This document shows positions 28,418 through 35,792 of a stretch of DNA of 36,662 bases, piece by piece. The DNA is from Inquilinus sp039594555. GTDB taxonomy: Bacteria > Pseudomonadota > Alphaproteobacteria > DSM-16000 > Inquilinaceae. Location: assembly GCF_039594555.1 (NCBI RefSeq), contig NZ_JBCNNF010000013.1, forward strand, positions 1 to 36,662. Reading direction: 5' to 3'. The stretch's first letter is position 1; each line of letters opens with the position of its first letter. The notes beneath the pieces are model-generated. The model saw only the letters and a list, made by a program, of their open reading frames with translations, searched no databases and was not told the DNA's origin. Both the position numbers and the translations under genes were made by a program.

Positions 28418-28453
28418 GATACCTCCATCTGTCCTATCGATGACGGAGGTATC
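28418..28453. promoter_or_regulatory. Inverted repeat over the ribosome site of the DUF4406-Nudix-LysR operon
   Basis: GATACCTCC (28418-28426) and GGAGGTATC (28445-28453) form a perfect 9-bp inverted repeat with an 18-base spacer directly ahead of the TTG start. On the mRNA the proximal half contains the GGAGG ribosome site, and the distal half could pair with it. It could be a protein operator or a translational control hairpin; the sequence does not decide. Confidence 0.5.
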
Positions 28454-28514
28454 CTGACGACCGCCCGGATGGCTGGGAGCGCCCCAGACCTGAACGATGG
28501 GTATTCAGAATTGA

Positions 28515-28532
28515 GGGGCTGCGTCCCGCCCC
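28515..28532 (-). terminator. Possible stem-loop after the prolyl oligopeptidase gene
   Basis: GGGGC (28515-28519) pairs with GCCCC (28528-28532) immediately after the stop codon. Read on the minus strand it is followed by TCAATTCT. It is short, so only a weak terminator candidate. Confidence 0.3.
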
Positions 28533-30560
28533 CTAGGTCAGCCTCTCCCACAGGAAGGCGTGGATCAGCGCCTGATTGAAGGCAGTCTGGGCATTGTTGG
28601 CGGCGGCGCCGTGGCCGCCCTCGATGTTCTCGTAGTAGCGGACGTCCTTGCCCATCGCGATCATCTTCGCCGCCATCTTGCGGGCATGGCCCGGATGCAC
28701 CCGGTCGTCGCGGGTCGAGGTCAGGAACAGCACCGGCGGGTACGCCGTCTCCTGCCGCAGGTTCTGGTAGGGCGAGAAGGTCTGCAGGAACGCCCAGTCC
28801 TCCGGCTTGTCCGGGTCGCCGTATTCCGCGGCCCAGGAGGCGCCGGCCAGCAGCTTGGTGTAGCGCTTCATGTCCAGCAGCGGCACGGCGCAGACGATGG
28901 CGCCGAACAGCTCCGGATAGGTCGTCAGCATGTTGCCGACCAAGAGGCCGCCATTGCTGCCGCCCTCGATGCCGAGGCGCGGGACCGAGCTGATGCCGCG
29001 GGCCACAAGGTCGCGCGCCACGGCGGCGAAATCCTCATAGGCGCGCGGCCGGTTCTCGCGCAGCGCCGCCTGGTGCCAGCGCGGGCCGTATTCGCCGCCG
29101 CCGCGGATGTTGGCCACGGCATAGACGCCGCCGCGGTCAAGCCACAGCCGCCCCTCGCCCGGAATGTAGTGCGGCAGCAGCGGCACCTCGAAGCCGCCAT
29201 AGCCGGTCAGCAGCACCGGGGCCGTGCCGTCTAGCGGCAGGTCCTTCCGGGCGATGACGAAATACGGCACGCGGGTGCCGTCGGCCGAGGCGACGAAATG
29301 CTGCTCCACCGCATAGGGCGAGGCGTCGAAGAAGGCCGGCGCCTGCTTCAGCGTCTCGAAGCCGGGCTGGCCGGCGGTGCCGCGGTACAGTGTGTCCGGC
29401 TCGAGGAAGCCGGAGGCCAGGACCAGGATGTCGTCGTCCTGGTGCGGCGCGGTGCCGACATAGGCGATGGTCGCGGCCTCGGGCAGGCCCTCCAGCGCTT
29501 GGCGCCGCCAGCCGCCCTCGCCCGGCGTCAGCACCTCGACCCGGCTCTTCACGTCATCGAGGATCTGCAGCACCAGGTGGTTGCGGGTGCCGGAATAGCT
29601 CGACAGCGCCGTGGTCTCGCTCGGCTCGAACAGGGCGACGGGCTCGCGCTTGCCGGCCAGCCAGTCGTCGAACGGAGCGGCCAGGAGCGAACCGCCGGCA
29701 TAGCTGCGGCCGCCGACCGTCCAGTCCGTGCGCGGCGACACCAGCAGCCAGGGGCCGTGGGTGCCGGCCTCGGCGTCACGCGGCACGTCGATCAGGGTCA
29801 GGCTGCCGTCGTCGCCCAGCAGGTAGAGCTCGCTGGTGTAGAAATCGATGCGGCGGGAGACGAAATCCCGCTCGAAGCCGGGGAACTCGTCGCGGACGGC
29901 GTCGACCGCGAGATCGTCCTCCTGCCCCTCATAGACGGTGGTCGCCGCCTCCAGCGGCTGGCCGCGCCGCCACAGCTTGGCGATGCGCGGATAGCCGGAG
30001 CGGGTCAGCGACCCCGGGCCGAAATCGGTGCCGATATAGATCGAATCGGCGTCCTTCCAGCCGAAGCGGCTCTTGGCCTCGGGCAGGAAGAAGCCGTCGG
30101 GCACGAAGCTGCGGCTCTCCAGGTCGAATTCGCGGACGACATGGGCATCGGCGCCCCCGCGCGACAGGGCGATCAGCGCCCGTTTGTAGTCCGGCTCCAG
30201 CACGTCGGAGCCGTGCCAGACCCAGTTCTCGCCCTCGGCTTCGGCCAGCGCGTCGAGGTCCAGCAGCACCTCCCACACCGGCTCGGCGGTGCGGAAGGAG
30301 GCGAGCGTGGTGCGCCGCCACAGGCCGCGCGGATGGGCGGCGTCGCGCCAGAAATTGTAGCAGCGGTCGCCGCGGCGGACGATATGCGGCAGCTTCTCCT
30401 CGGAATCGAGGATCTCCAGCATCTGCCGGCGCATCCGCTCGAACTCCGCCGTCTCGGCGAGGCGGCCGGTGCTCTCGGCATTGCGCGCCCGGACCCAGTC
30501 GAGGGCCTTTTCGCCCTCGATGTCCTCGAGCCACAGATAGGGATCGTCGGAAGCGTCCAT
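28533..30560 (-). CDS. Prolyl oligopeptidase family serine peptidase
   Basis: This 675-residue S9A-family peptidase cleaves short peptides, typically after proline. The N-terminal part (about 1-390) is the seven-bladed propeller, opening with DDPYLWLEDIEGEKALDWVR. The C-terminal alpha/beta hydrolase carries the nucleophile S535 in GGSNGG, the acid in STRDDRVHPGHA and the histidine in EGGHGAAAN. Other conserved pieces are LLTGYGGFEVPLLPHY and VYAVANIRGGGEYGPRWH. There is no signal peptide, so it should be cytosolic. I start at the ATG ending at 30560; an open frame extends to 30737, but that part is translated palindromic repeat and should not be annotated as protein. The ribosome site is weak. 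Confidence 0.94.
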   Translation of the reverse strand: MDASDDPYLWLEDIEGEKALDWVRARNAESTGRLAETAEFERMRRQMLEILDSEEKLPHIVRRGDRCYNFWRDAAHPRGLWRRTTLASFRTAEPVWEVLLDLDALAEAEGENWVWHGSDVLEPDYKRALIALSRGGADAHVVREFDLESRSFVPDGFFLPEAKSRFGWKDADSIYIGTDFGPGSLTRSGYPRIAKLWRRGQPLEAATTVYEGQEDDLAVDAVRDEFPGFERDFVSRRIDFYTSELYLLGDDGSLTLIDVPRDAEAGTHGPWLLVSPRTDWTVGGRSYAGGSLLAAPFDDWLAGKREPVALFEPSETTALSSYSGTRNHLVLQILDDVKSRVEVLTPGEGGWRRQALEGLPEAATIAYVGTAPHQDDDILVLASGFLEPDTLYRGTAGQPGFETLKQAPAFFDASPYAVEQHFVASADGTRVPYFVIARKDLPLDGTAPVLLTGYGGFEVPLLPHYIPGEGRLWLDRGGVYAVANIRGGGEYGPRWHQAALRENRPRAYEDFAAVARDLVARGISSVPRLGIEGGSNGGLLVGNMLTTYPELFGAIVCAVPLLDMKRYTKLLAGASWAAEYGDPDKPEDWAFLQTFSPYQNLRQETAYPPVLFLTSTRDDRVHPGHARKMAAKMIAMGKDVRYYENIEGGHGAAANNAQTAFNQALIHAFLWERLT

Positions 30561-30664
30561 GGTGCCCGTGCCGGTTGCAGCGTTGGCCGGCCAGAATAGG
30601 GACGGCTGCCGGAACGGGCCAGCCTTACGGGCAGGCTGCGACAGAGAAGGCCCTATCCCCTCAC

Positions 30665-30742
30665 TGTCATGCCCGGGCTTGACCCGGGCATCCAGAAGGT
30701 GTCGACGCCCTCTGGATTGCCGGGTCAAGCCCGGCAATGACA
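30665..30742 (-). repeat. 78-bp dumbbell palindrome, copy 2 (inverted relative to copy 1)
   Basis: The left arm (30665-30696) and right arm (30711-30742) are identical to the right and left arms of the copy at 15594-15671 when read on the opposite strand. All 64 arm bases match, while the 14-base centre differs apart from a shared TCGAC. It lies in the 207-bp gap between guaB and the prolyl oligopeptidase gene. Confidence 0.92.
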
Positions 30743-30767
30743 GAAGGGTTGGAGCGTCGAACGCCCC

Positions 30768-32228
30768 TTACAGCCCCGGCCGGTAGTTTGGGGCCTCGTG
30801 GGTCACGGTGATGTCGTGCACATGGCTCTCGCGCAGGCCGGCATTGGTGATGCGCACGAACTCGGCCCGCTGGTGCAGGTCCTCGATGGTGCGGCTGCCG
30901 GTGTAGCCCATCGCCGCCTTCAGCCCGCCCACCAGCTGGTGGATGACATTGGCGATCGGGCCCTTGTACGGCACCCGGCCCTCGACGCCCTCCGGCACCA
31001 GCTTCAGCGTGTCCGACACCTCCTGCTGGAAGTAACGGTCGGCCGAGCCGCGCGCCATGGCGCCCAGCGAGCCCATGCCGCGATAGCTCTTGTAGGAGCG
31101 GCCCTGGTACAGGATCACCTCCCCCGGCGCCTCGTCGGTGCCGGCGAAGAGCGAGCCCAGCATCACCACGTCGGCGCCGGCGGCGATGGCTTTGGCCAGG
31201 TCGCCGGAATATTTGATGCCGCCGTCGGAGATCACCGGGATGCCGGCCTTGCGGCAGGCCTCGACGCAATCCATCACCGCGGTCAGCTGCGGCACGCCGA
31301 CGCCGGCGACCATGCGGGTGGTGCAGATGGACCCCGGCCCGATGCCGACCTTGACCGCGTCCGCCCCGGCATCGATCAGCGCCTTGGCGGCGTCGGCGGT
31401 GGCGACGTTGCCGGCCACCAACTGGGTCGAGTTGGTCAGGCGGCGCGCCCGCTCCACGCTCTTCAGCACGCCCTCGGAATGGCCGTGCGCGGTGTCCAGC
31501 ACCAGCACGTCGACCCCGGCGTCGAACAGCGCCTCGGCGCGGGAGATGCCCTTGTCGCCAGTGCCGGTGGCGGCGGCGACGCGCAGCCGCCCCTGCTCGT
31601 CCTTGCAAGCGTTGGGGTGCAGCTGCGCCTTGACGATGTCCTTGACCGTGACCAGCCCGATGCAGCGGTAGTCCTGGTCGACCACCAGCAGCTTCTCGAT
31701 CCGGTTCTGGTGCAGCAGGCGCTTGGCCTCGTCCTTGCCGACGCCCTCGCGCACCGTGACCAGGTTGTCCTTGGTCATCAGCTCGCGCACCGGCTGGGCC
31801 GGGTTGCTGGCGAAGCGGACGTCGCGGTTGGTCAGGATGCCGACCAGCATGCCGCTCTTCTCCACCACCGGGAAGCCGGAGATGCCGTGCCGGTCCATCA
31901 GCGCCAGGGCCTCGGCCATGCTGGCATCGGGGCCGATGGTGATCGGGTTCACCACCATGCCGCTCTCGAAGCGCTTGACCTTGCGCACCTCCTCGGCCTG
32001 GCGGTCGATGTCGAGGTTGCGGTGGATCACGCCGATGCCGCCGGCCTGGGCCATGGCGATGGCCAGCGGCGCCTCGGTGACGGTGTCCATGGCGGCGGAG
32101 AGCAGCGGGATGCCCAGCTCGATCCGCTTGGTCAGCCTGGTCCGCGTGTCCGCTTCGGCGGGCAGGATCGACGAGGCCTGCGGGACCAGCAGGACGTCAT
32201 CGAAGGTCAGGGCGTCGCGGAACTGCAT
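30768..32228 (-). CDS. guaB: Inosine-5'-monophosphate dehydrogenase
   Basis: This 486-residue enzyme oxidises IMP to XMP, the committed step of guanine nucleotide synthesis. The N-terminal LTFDDVLLVPQASSILP is followed by a regulatory pair of CBS domains at about 92-205 (MDRHGISGFPVVEKSGMLVG, NRIEKLLVVDQDYRCIGLV). The catalytic loop is GIGPGSICTTRMVAGVG with nucleophile C302, and VISDGGIKYSGDLAKA and GMGSLGAM contact the substrate phosphate. The ATG has GGGAG about 8 bases upstream. A good sigma-70 promoter lies at 32259-32286. The ppx-rlmE-guaB order is seen in other alphaproteobacteria. Confidence 0.97.
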   Translation of the reverse strand: MQFRDALTFDDVLLVPQASSILPAEADTRTRLTKRIELGIPLLSAAMDTVTEAPLAIAMAQAGGIGVIHRNLDIDRQAEEVRKVKRFESGMVVNPITIGPDASMAEALALMDRHGISGFPVVEKSGMLVGILTNRDVRFASNPAQPVRELMTKDNLVTVREGVGKDEAKRLLHQNRIEKLLVVDQDYRCIGLVTVKDIVKAQLHPNACKDEQGRLRVAAATGTGDKGISRAEALFDAGVDVLVLDTAHGHSEGVLKSVERARRLTNSTQLVAGNVATADAAKALIDAGADAVKVGIGPGSICTTRMVAGVGVPQLTAVMDCVEACRKAGIPVISDGGIKYSGDLAKAIAAGADVVMLGSLFAGTDEAPGEVILYQGRSYKSYRGMGSLGAMARGSADRYFQQEVSDTLKLVPEGVEGRVPYKGPIANVIHQLVGGLKAAMGYTGSRTIEDLHQRAEFVRITNAGLRESHVHDITVTHEAPNYRPGL

Positions 32229-32258
32229 GTGAGGGCTCCCAGAGCTTGGAAGCGCCGC

Positions 32259-32286
32259 AATATAACCCCCCTCCGGGCGTTGTGAA
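32259..32286 (-). promoter_or_regulatory. Predicted sigma-70 promoter of guaB
   Basis: On the minus strand TTCACA (32281-32286) and TATATT (32259-32264) are 16 bases apart; each matches consensus at five of six positions. The -10 ends about 30 bases before the guaB ATG. Confidence 0.55.
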
Positions 32287-32355
32287 GCGCAGATCTAGGG
32301 GGCCAGCCTTGCGTGGGGCGGATCTTGAGAGCCGGACGGGACGTACCGGCGCGGC

Positions 32356-33087
32356 CTATCCGCCGGACTCCCGCCCCTTGAACTCCGTCGCCACGACATA
32401 GACCTCGGAGCTGTCCTGCCGGCTGGCCGCCGGCTTGACGTGGCGGACCTTGGCGAAGTTGCGCTTCAGGATGTCGAGCAAGTCCTTCTCCGCCCCGCCC
32501 TGGAACAGCTTGGCGACGAAGGCGCCGCCCGGCACCAGCACGTCGAGGGCGAAGTCGGCCGCGGTCTCGGCCAGCGCCATGATGCGCAGATGGTCGGTCG
32601 CCGGGTGGCCGACGGTCGGGGCCGCCATGTCGCTGAGCACGATGTCGGCCGGGCCGGCCAGCGCCTCCTTCAGCCGGTCCGGCGCCGTCGGGTCGAGGAA
32701 GTCCAGCTCCAGGATGGTCGCGCCGGGCACCGGGTCCATGCCGAGATAGTCGATGCCGACCACCTTGCCGCCCGGCCCCACCCGCTCCAGCGCCACCTGC
32801 ACCCAGCCGCCCGGGGCGCAGCCGAGATCGACCACGCGCATGCCGCGGCGCAGCAGCTGCAGCTTCTCATCGAGTTGCAGCAGCTTGAAGGCCGCGCGCG
32901 AGCGGTAGCCCAGGCGCTTGGCCTCGGCGACATAGGGGTCGTTGAGCTGGCGCTCCAGCCAGCGGGTCGAGGATGGGGTGCGCTGCTTGGCGGTCTTCAC
33001 CCGCACGGTCAGGCCGCGGCTGCCGCGGCCGCTCGGCCCCCCTGCCCTGGCGCTGCCCGCGGATCCAGGCTTCTTCGGTGTCTTCAT
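32356..33087 (-). CDS. rlmE: 23S rRNA 2'-O-ribose methyltransferase RlmE (FtsJ/RrmJ)
   Basis: This 243-residue methyltransferase modifies the ribose of a universally conserved uridine in the 23S rRNA A-loop, using S-adenosylmethionine. The AdoMet motif is VVDLGCAPGGWVQVALERVG. The catalytic K-D-K-E residues appear in YRSRAAFKLLQLDEK, VLSDMAAPTVGHPATDH, FVAKLFQGG and SSEVYVVATEFKG. A basic, Gly/Ser-rich N-terminal extension of about 35 residues makes it longer than the 209-residue E. coli enzyme; such extensions are common in alphaproteobacteria. The start lies 15 bases after the ppx stop, so the two are likely co-transcribed. Confidence 0.96.
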   Translation of the reverse strand: MKTPKKPGSAGSARAGGPSGRGSRGLTVRVKTAKQRTPSSTRWLERQLNDPYVAEAKRLGYRSRAAFKLLQLDEKLQLLRRGMRVVDLGCAPGGWVQVALERVGPGGKVVGIDYLGMDPVPGATILELDFLDPTAPDRLKEALAGPADIVLSDMAAPTVGHPATDHLRIMALAETAADFALDVLVPGGAFVAKLFQGGAEKDLLDILKRNFAKVRHVKPAASRQDSSEVYVVATEFKGRESGG

Positions 33088-33102
33088 CGGTCCCGGATAT
33101 GG

Positions 33103-34149
33103 TCAGGCGCGGCGCGTCTGCGCCTCGGCCAGCAGGTCGAACAGGATGCCCTCGCGCACGCCGCGGTCGCCGACCCGCAGCTTGCCGACCGGCCAGGTGT
33201 CGCAGATCGCCTCGAGGATGGCGCAGCCGGCCAGCACCAGGTCGGCGCGGTCGCGGCCGATGCAGGGATAGGACGACCGCCCGGCATAGTCGAGGCCCAG
33301 CAGCATCCGGCTGGCGCGCCGCGCCTCCTCGAAGCTCAGGGTGCAGCCATCGACCTCGGAGCGAATGTAGCGCGGCAGGCCGAGATGCACACCGGCCAGG
33401 GTGGTGACGGTGCCGGAGGAGCCGATCATCTGCACCCGGCCCTGGGCGATCAGCCCGCGCAGGTTGTTGCGCGCCTCGAATCCGGCCAGGGCGGCGGCGG
33501 TGGTGGCGCTCATCGCCGCGTAGGTCTCCGGCGAGACCTCGTGGCCGCCATGCAGCTCGGCCAGCGAGACGACGCCGAGCGGAATGCTGAGCGCGTCGAG
33601 CGTCACCGGATGGCCGTCGGAATCGATCTTCAGCCAGGTCAGCTCGGTCGACCCGCCGCCGATGTCGAAGATGATGGCATGCGGGATCGCGGGGTCCAGC
33701 AGCGGGGCGCAGCCGGCCGCGGCCAGGCGCGCCTCCTCCGCCGCCGGGATCATCTCCAGCCTCAGCCCGGTCTCGCGCCGCACCCGGTCGCGGAAGGCCG
33801 GGAAATTGTCGGCCTGGCGACAGGCCTCGGTCGCCACCGCGCGCGACAGGATCACGTTCTGCCGACGGATCTTGGCGGCGCAGATACGCAGCGCCGACAG
33901 GGTGCGCTGCATCGCCTCCGGCTGCAGCCGCCCGGTCGCGCCGACGCCCTCGCCCAGCCGGACGATGCGGCTGAAGGCGTCGACCACCTGGAAACCGCCG
34001 ATCGCGGCGCGCGCGATCAGCAGCCGGCAGTTGTTGGTGCCGAGATCCACCGCGGCGTAAAGAGGTTCGGGCCGCGCCGCCCGACGTCGATCGCCGGCCG
34101 CGGTGGCCTCCGAGATCGCGATCGACTCCACCACTGACATTCCTTCCAT
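33103..34149 (-). CDS. ppx: Ppx/GppA-family exopolyphosphatase
   Basis: This 348-residue protein has the actin-like fold of exopolyphosphatase/guanosine pentaphosphate phosphohydrolases. The phosphate-binding motifs are YAAVDLGTNNCRLLIA, the second-lobe IIFDIGGGSTELTWL, and SSGTVTTLAGVHLGLPRY, with the catalytic glutamate region at SRAVATEACRQADN. It lacks the long C-terminal HD-like domains of E. coli Ppx and corresponds to the short form, so whether it acts on polyphosphate or pppGpp is open. I start at the ATG ending at 34149 (MEGMSVVES); a TTG-initiated extension to 34215 has no support. It leads the ppx-rlmE pair. Confidence 0.92.
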   Translation of the reverse strand: MEGMSVVESIAISEATAAGDRRRAARPEPLYAAVDLGTNNCRLLIARAAIGGFQVVDAFSRIVRLGEGVGATGRLQPEAMQRTLSALRICAAKIRRQNVILSRAVATEACRQADNFPAFRDRVRRETGLRLEMIPAAEEARLAAAGCAPLLDPAIPHAIIFDIGGGSTELTWLKIDSDGHPVTLDALSIPLGVVSLAELHGGHEVSPETYAAMSATTAAALAGFEARNNLRGLIAQGRVQMIGSSGTVTTLAGVHLGLPRYIRSEVDGCTLSFEEARRASRMLLGLDYAGRSSYPCIGRDRADLVLAGCAILEAICDTWPVGKLRVGDRGVREGILFDLLAEAQTRRA

Positions 34150-34322
34150 GGCCGTCCGTCCCTTTTCGAACGGCGCCTCCGTCCCTTCATCGAACTGTAG
34201 CGCAGGCACGGCCAAAGAGGAAATGGGCCGGGAGTCGCATCCGGTATCGGCATGGCTGCCGTTCGTTCACACAGGCCTTTACACGGGCAGATCGGTGGGG
34301 TAGACACCCTCCCGCCGGCCGC

Positions 34323-34396
34323 TGGGGGATCGTCTAGTGGTAGGACAGCGGACTCTGACTCCGCCAGCCTAGGTTCGAATCCTAGTCCCCCAGCCA
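34323..34396 (+). tRNA. tRNA-Gln, anticodon CUG
   Basis: A complete 74-base tRNA with encoded CCA. The acceptor stem is TGGGGGA/TCCCCCA, the anticodon stem GCGGA/TCCGC flanks the loop CTCTGAC with anticodon CTG at 34355-34357, and the T-arm is CTAGG TTCGAAT CCTAG. The discriminator is G73, as for glutamine tRNAs. It reads CAG codons, which dominate glutamine in this GC-rich genome. A short TCCGG/CCGGA hairpin at 34399-34413 may end the transcript. Confidence 0.98.
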
Positions 34397-34539
34397 ACTC
34401 CGGCCCTTCCGGACAGTTTGGCCTCCTGCGCGGCTTTCGCGAAGCCTCCGGCATTGCCTTGCGACAATCCCGGTCTGGCCTTCGGACAGCCCCGGCGTGT
34501 ACGGTCGGGCCCTCCCGAAACCGACCGGCGAGGCCGAGC

Positions 34540-34938
34540 ATGCGATCGGCAGTGATCATCTTCGCAGCGGCGATCGTGGCCCGGGCGGCCATCACGCCGG
34601 TCTACTACCTGATCGAGGACAACGGCGACGACGCGGCCCCGGCACCGGTGGCGATTCTGGCCGGCAGCCTGGAACGCTGCGAGCAGGCGCTGGCAGCCTC
34701 GCCGGCGCCGCGCGTCCGCTGCGAGAGCATCTCGGGCTTCCGCCATCTGCTGGCCTCGGCCGATTCGGCGCTCGCCGCCCTACGGCAGGCCGCCGAAGCC
34801 ACGCTGCAGCCGGTCAGCGATCTCCAGGACTCGACGATCGACGCCATGCAGGACGCGGCCACTTCCGTCGTACAGGACGCCGCCGTCGATGCCGTCCAGG
34901 ATGCGATCGGCGGAGAGGATGACTCGCCCGTGGAGTGA
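34540..34938 (+). CDS. Small exported or membrane-anchored protein of unknown function
   Basis: I do not recognise this 132-residue protein. The ATG at 34540 has GCGAGG a few bases upstream. It begins with one hydrophobic segment (SAVIIFAAAIVARAAITPVY) that could be a signal anchor, followed by an acidic/Ala-rich stretch (EDNGDDAAPAPV). A C-terminal helix-forming region repeats a rough D-A-x-Q-D-A pattern (DSTIDAMQDAATSVVQDAAV, DAVQDAIGGED), suggesting an amphipathic coiled coil. A cysteine pair (about C47 and C60) could form a disulfide in the periplasm. The reading frame continues upstream over the tRNA but that part is not credible. The gene may be lineage-specific. Confidence 0.6.
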   Translation: MRSAVIIFAAAIVARAAITPVYYLIEDNGDDAAPAPVAILAGSLERCEQALAASPAPRVRCESISGFRHLLASADSALAALRQAAEATLQPVSDLQDSTIDAMQDAATSVVQDAAVDAVQDAIGGEDDSPVE

Positions 34939-35036
34939 GCCGGCAGCCATCCGCCACAGCCGGGAATTGCGGGTCGACACGGCCGTCATAATTCCGTAAC
35001 ACCAGGGCCGAGGGGCATCGGTTCTTGGAGTTTTCA

Positions 35037-35747
35037 TTGGTTACCTTTGCCCCGTCCCGCACGCGGGCGGCCGATGATCTGCCCTTCGGCATCACCGTCA
35101 TCCTGCCGCTCGTCCTGTTCCTGGCCTTCAGCCTCGCCCTCACTCTCCGTCCCGATCTGCGCATCACCGTGCTCGAAGGCGAGCTCGGCGTGCTCGAGAA
35201 CTCCCAGGCGGCCATCCTGCTGCTGTCGCTGATCGCCGGGCTGGTCCTGTTCGGGCGCGCCCGCGCCGCGCGGGATCGCGGCCTGACGATCTGGGCGGCT
35301 CTCCTGGCGCTGGGGTCGTTCTACATGCTCGGCGAGGAGATCAGCTGGGGCCAGCACTATATCGGCTGGGCCGCCGAGGGCTGGTTCGCCCAGGCCAACG
35401 ACCAGCAGGAGACCAACCTGCACAACACCTCCGCCTGGTTCGATCAGAAGCCGCGGGCGCTGCTGGAGACCGCGATCTATGTCGGCGGCATGCTCTATCC
35501 GCTGGTGACGGCCCTGACCGGCCGGCTGCGCATCGCCCGTCCCTGGTGGCTGATGCCGACCTTCGCCGGCTTCACCGCGGCGGTGCTGGTGCTGGTGACG
35601 ATCCTGCCGGAATGGCTGCACCTGTTCGGCTTCGGCCAGGGCCCTAAGCCCTATCGTGCCGCCGAGCAGCAGGAGCTGTTCATCTACCTGTTCGTCCTGC
35701 TCTACACCCTGTCGCTGCTGCGCCGGCTGCGCGATCGGACCGCGTGA
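35037..35747 (+). CDS. Polytopic membrane protein of unknown function (GEEISWGQ motif)
   Basis: This 236-residue inner-membrane protein has about five to six hydrophobic helices (ITVILPLVLFLAFSLALTL, AAILLLSLIAGLVLFG, TIWAALLALGSFYML, TAIYVGGMLYPLVTAL, FAGFTAAVLVLVTILP, LFIYLFVLLYTLSLL). The extracytoplasmic loop has a striking conserved set, GEEISWGQHYIGW followed by NDQQETNLHNT, which I recognise from an uncharacterised bacterial membrane family; the clustered Glu, His, Gln and Asn suggest a catalytic or metal-binding site. I choose the TTG at 35037 because GGAG lies 6 bases upstream; a TTG at 35025 is possible. No function can be named. Confidence 0.8.
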   Translation: MVTFAPSRTRAADDLPFGITVILPLVLFLAFSLALTLRPDLRITVLEGELGVLENSQAAILLLSLIAGLVLFGRARAARDRGLTIWAALLALGSFYMLGEEISWGQHYIGWAAEGWFAQANDQQETNLHNTSAWFDQKPRALLETAIYVGGMLYPLVTALTGRLRIARPWWLMPTFAGFTAAVLVLVTILPEWLHLFGFGQGPKPYRAAEQQELFIYLFVLLYTLSLLRRLRDRTA

Positions 35748-35753
35748 GGGCTG

Positions 35754-35784
35754 CCGGTCCGAGGCCTAAGGCTCCCCGGACCGG
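35754..35784. terminator. Bidirectional stem-loop between convergent genes
   Basis: CCGGTCCG (35754-35761) pairs with CGGACCGG (35777-35784). It occupies the 45-bp gap between the membrane protein and the convergent ankyrin gene, and could end transcription in both directions. No T-run is visible. Confidence 0.5.
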
Positions 35785-35792
35785 TCGGCGCC

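Noticed and set aside
30561..30737. A 59-residue N-terminal extension of the prolyl oligopeptidase in the same frame
   Set aside because: Its start is a translation of the dumbbell palindrome (MPGLTRQS..., DARVKPGHD), a known false-ORF signature in alphaproteobacteria. The family start is at 30560.
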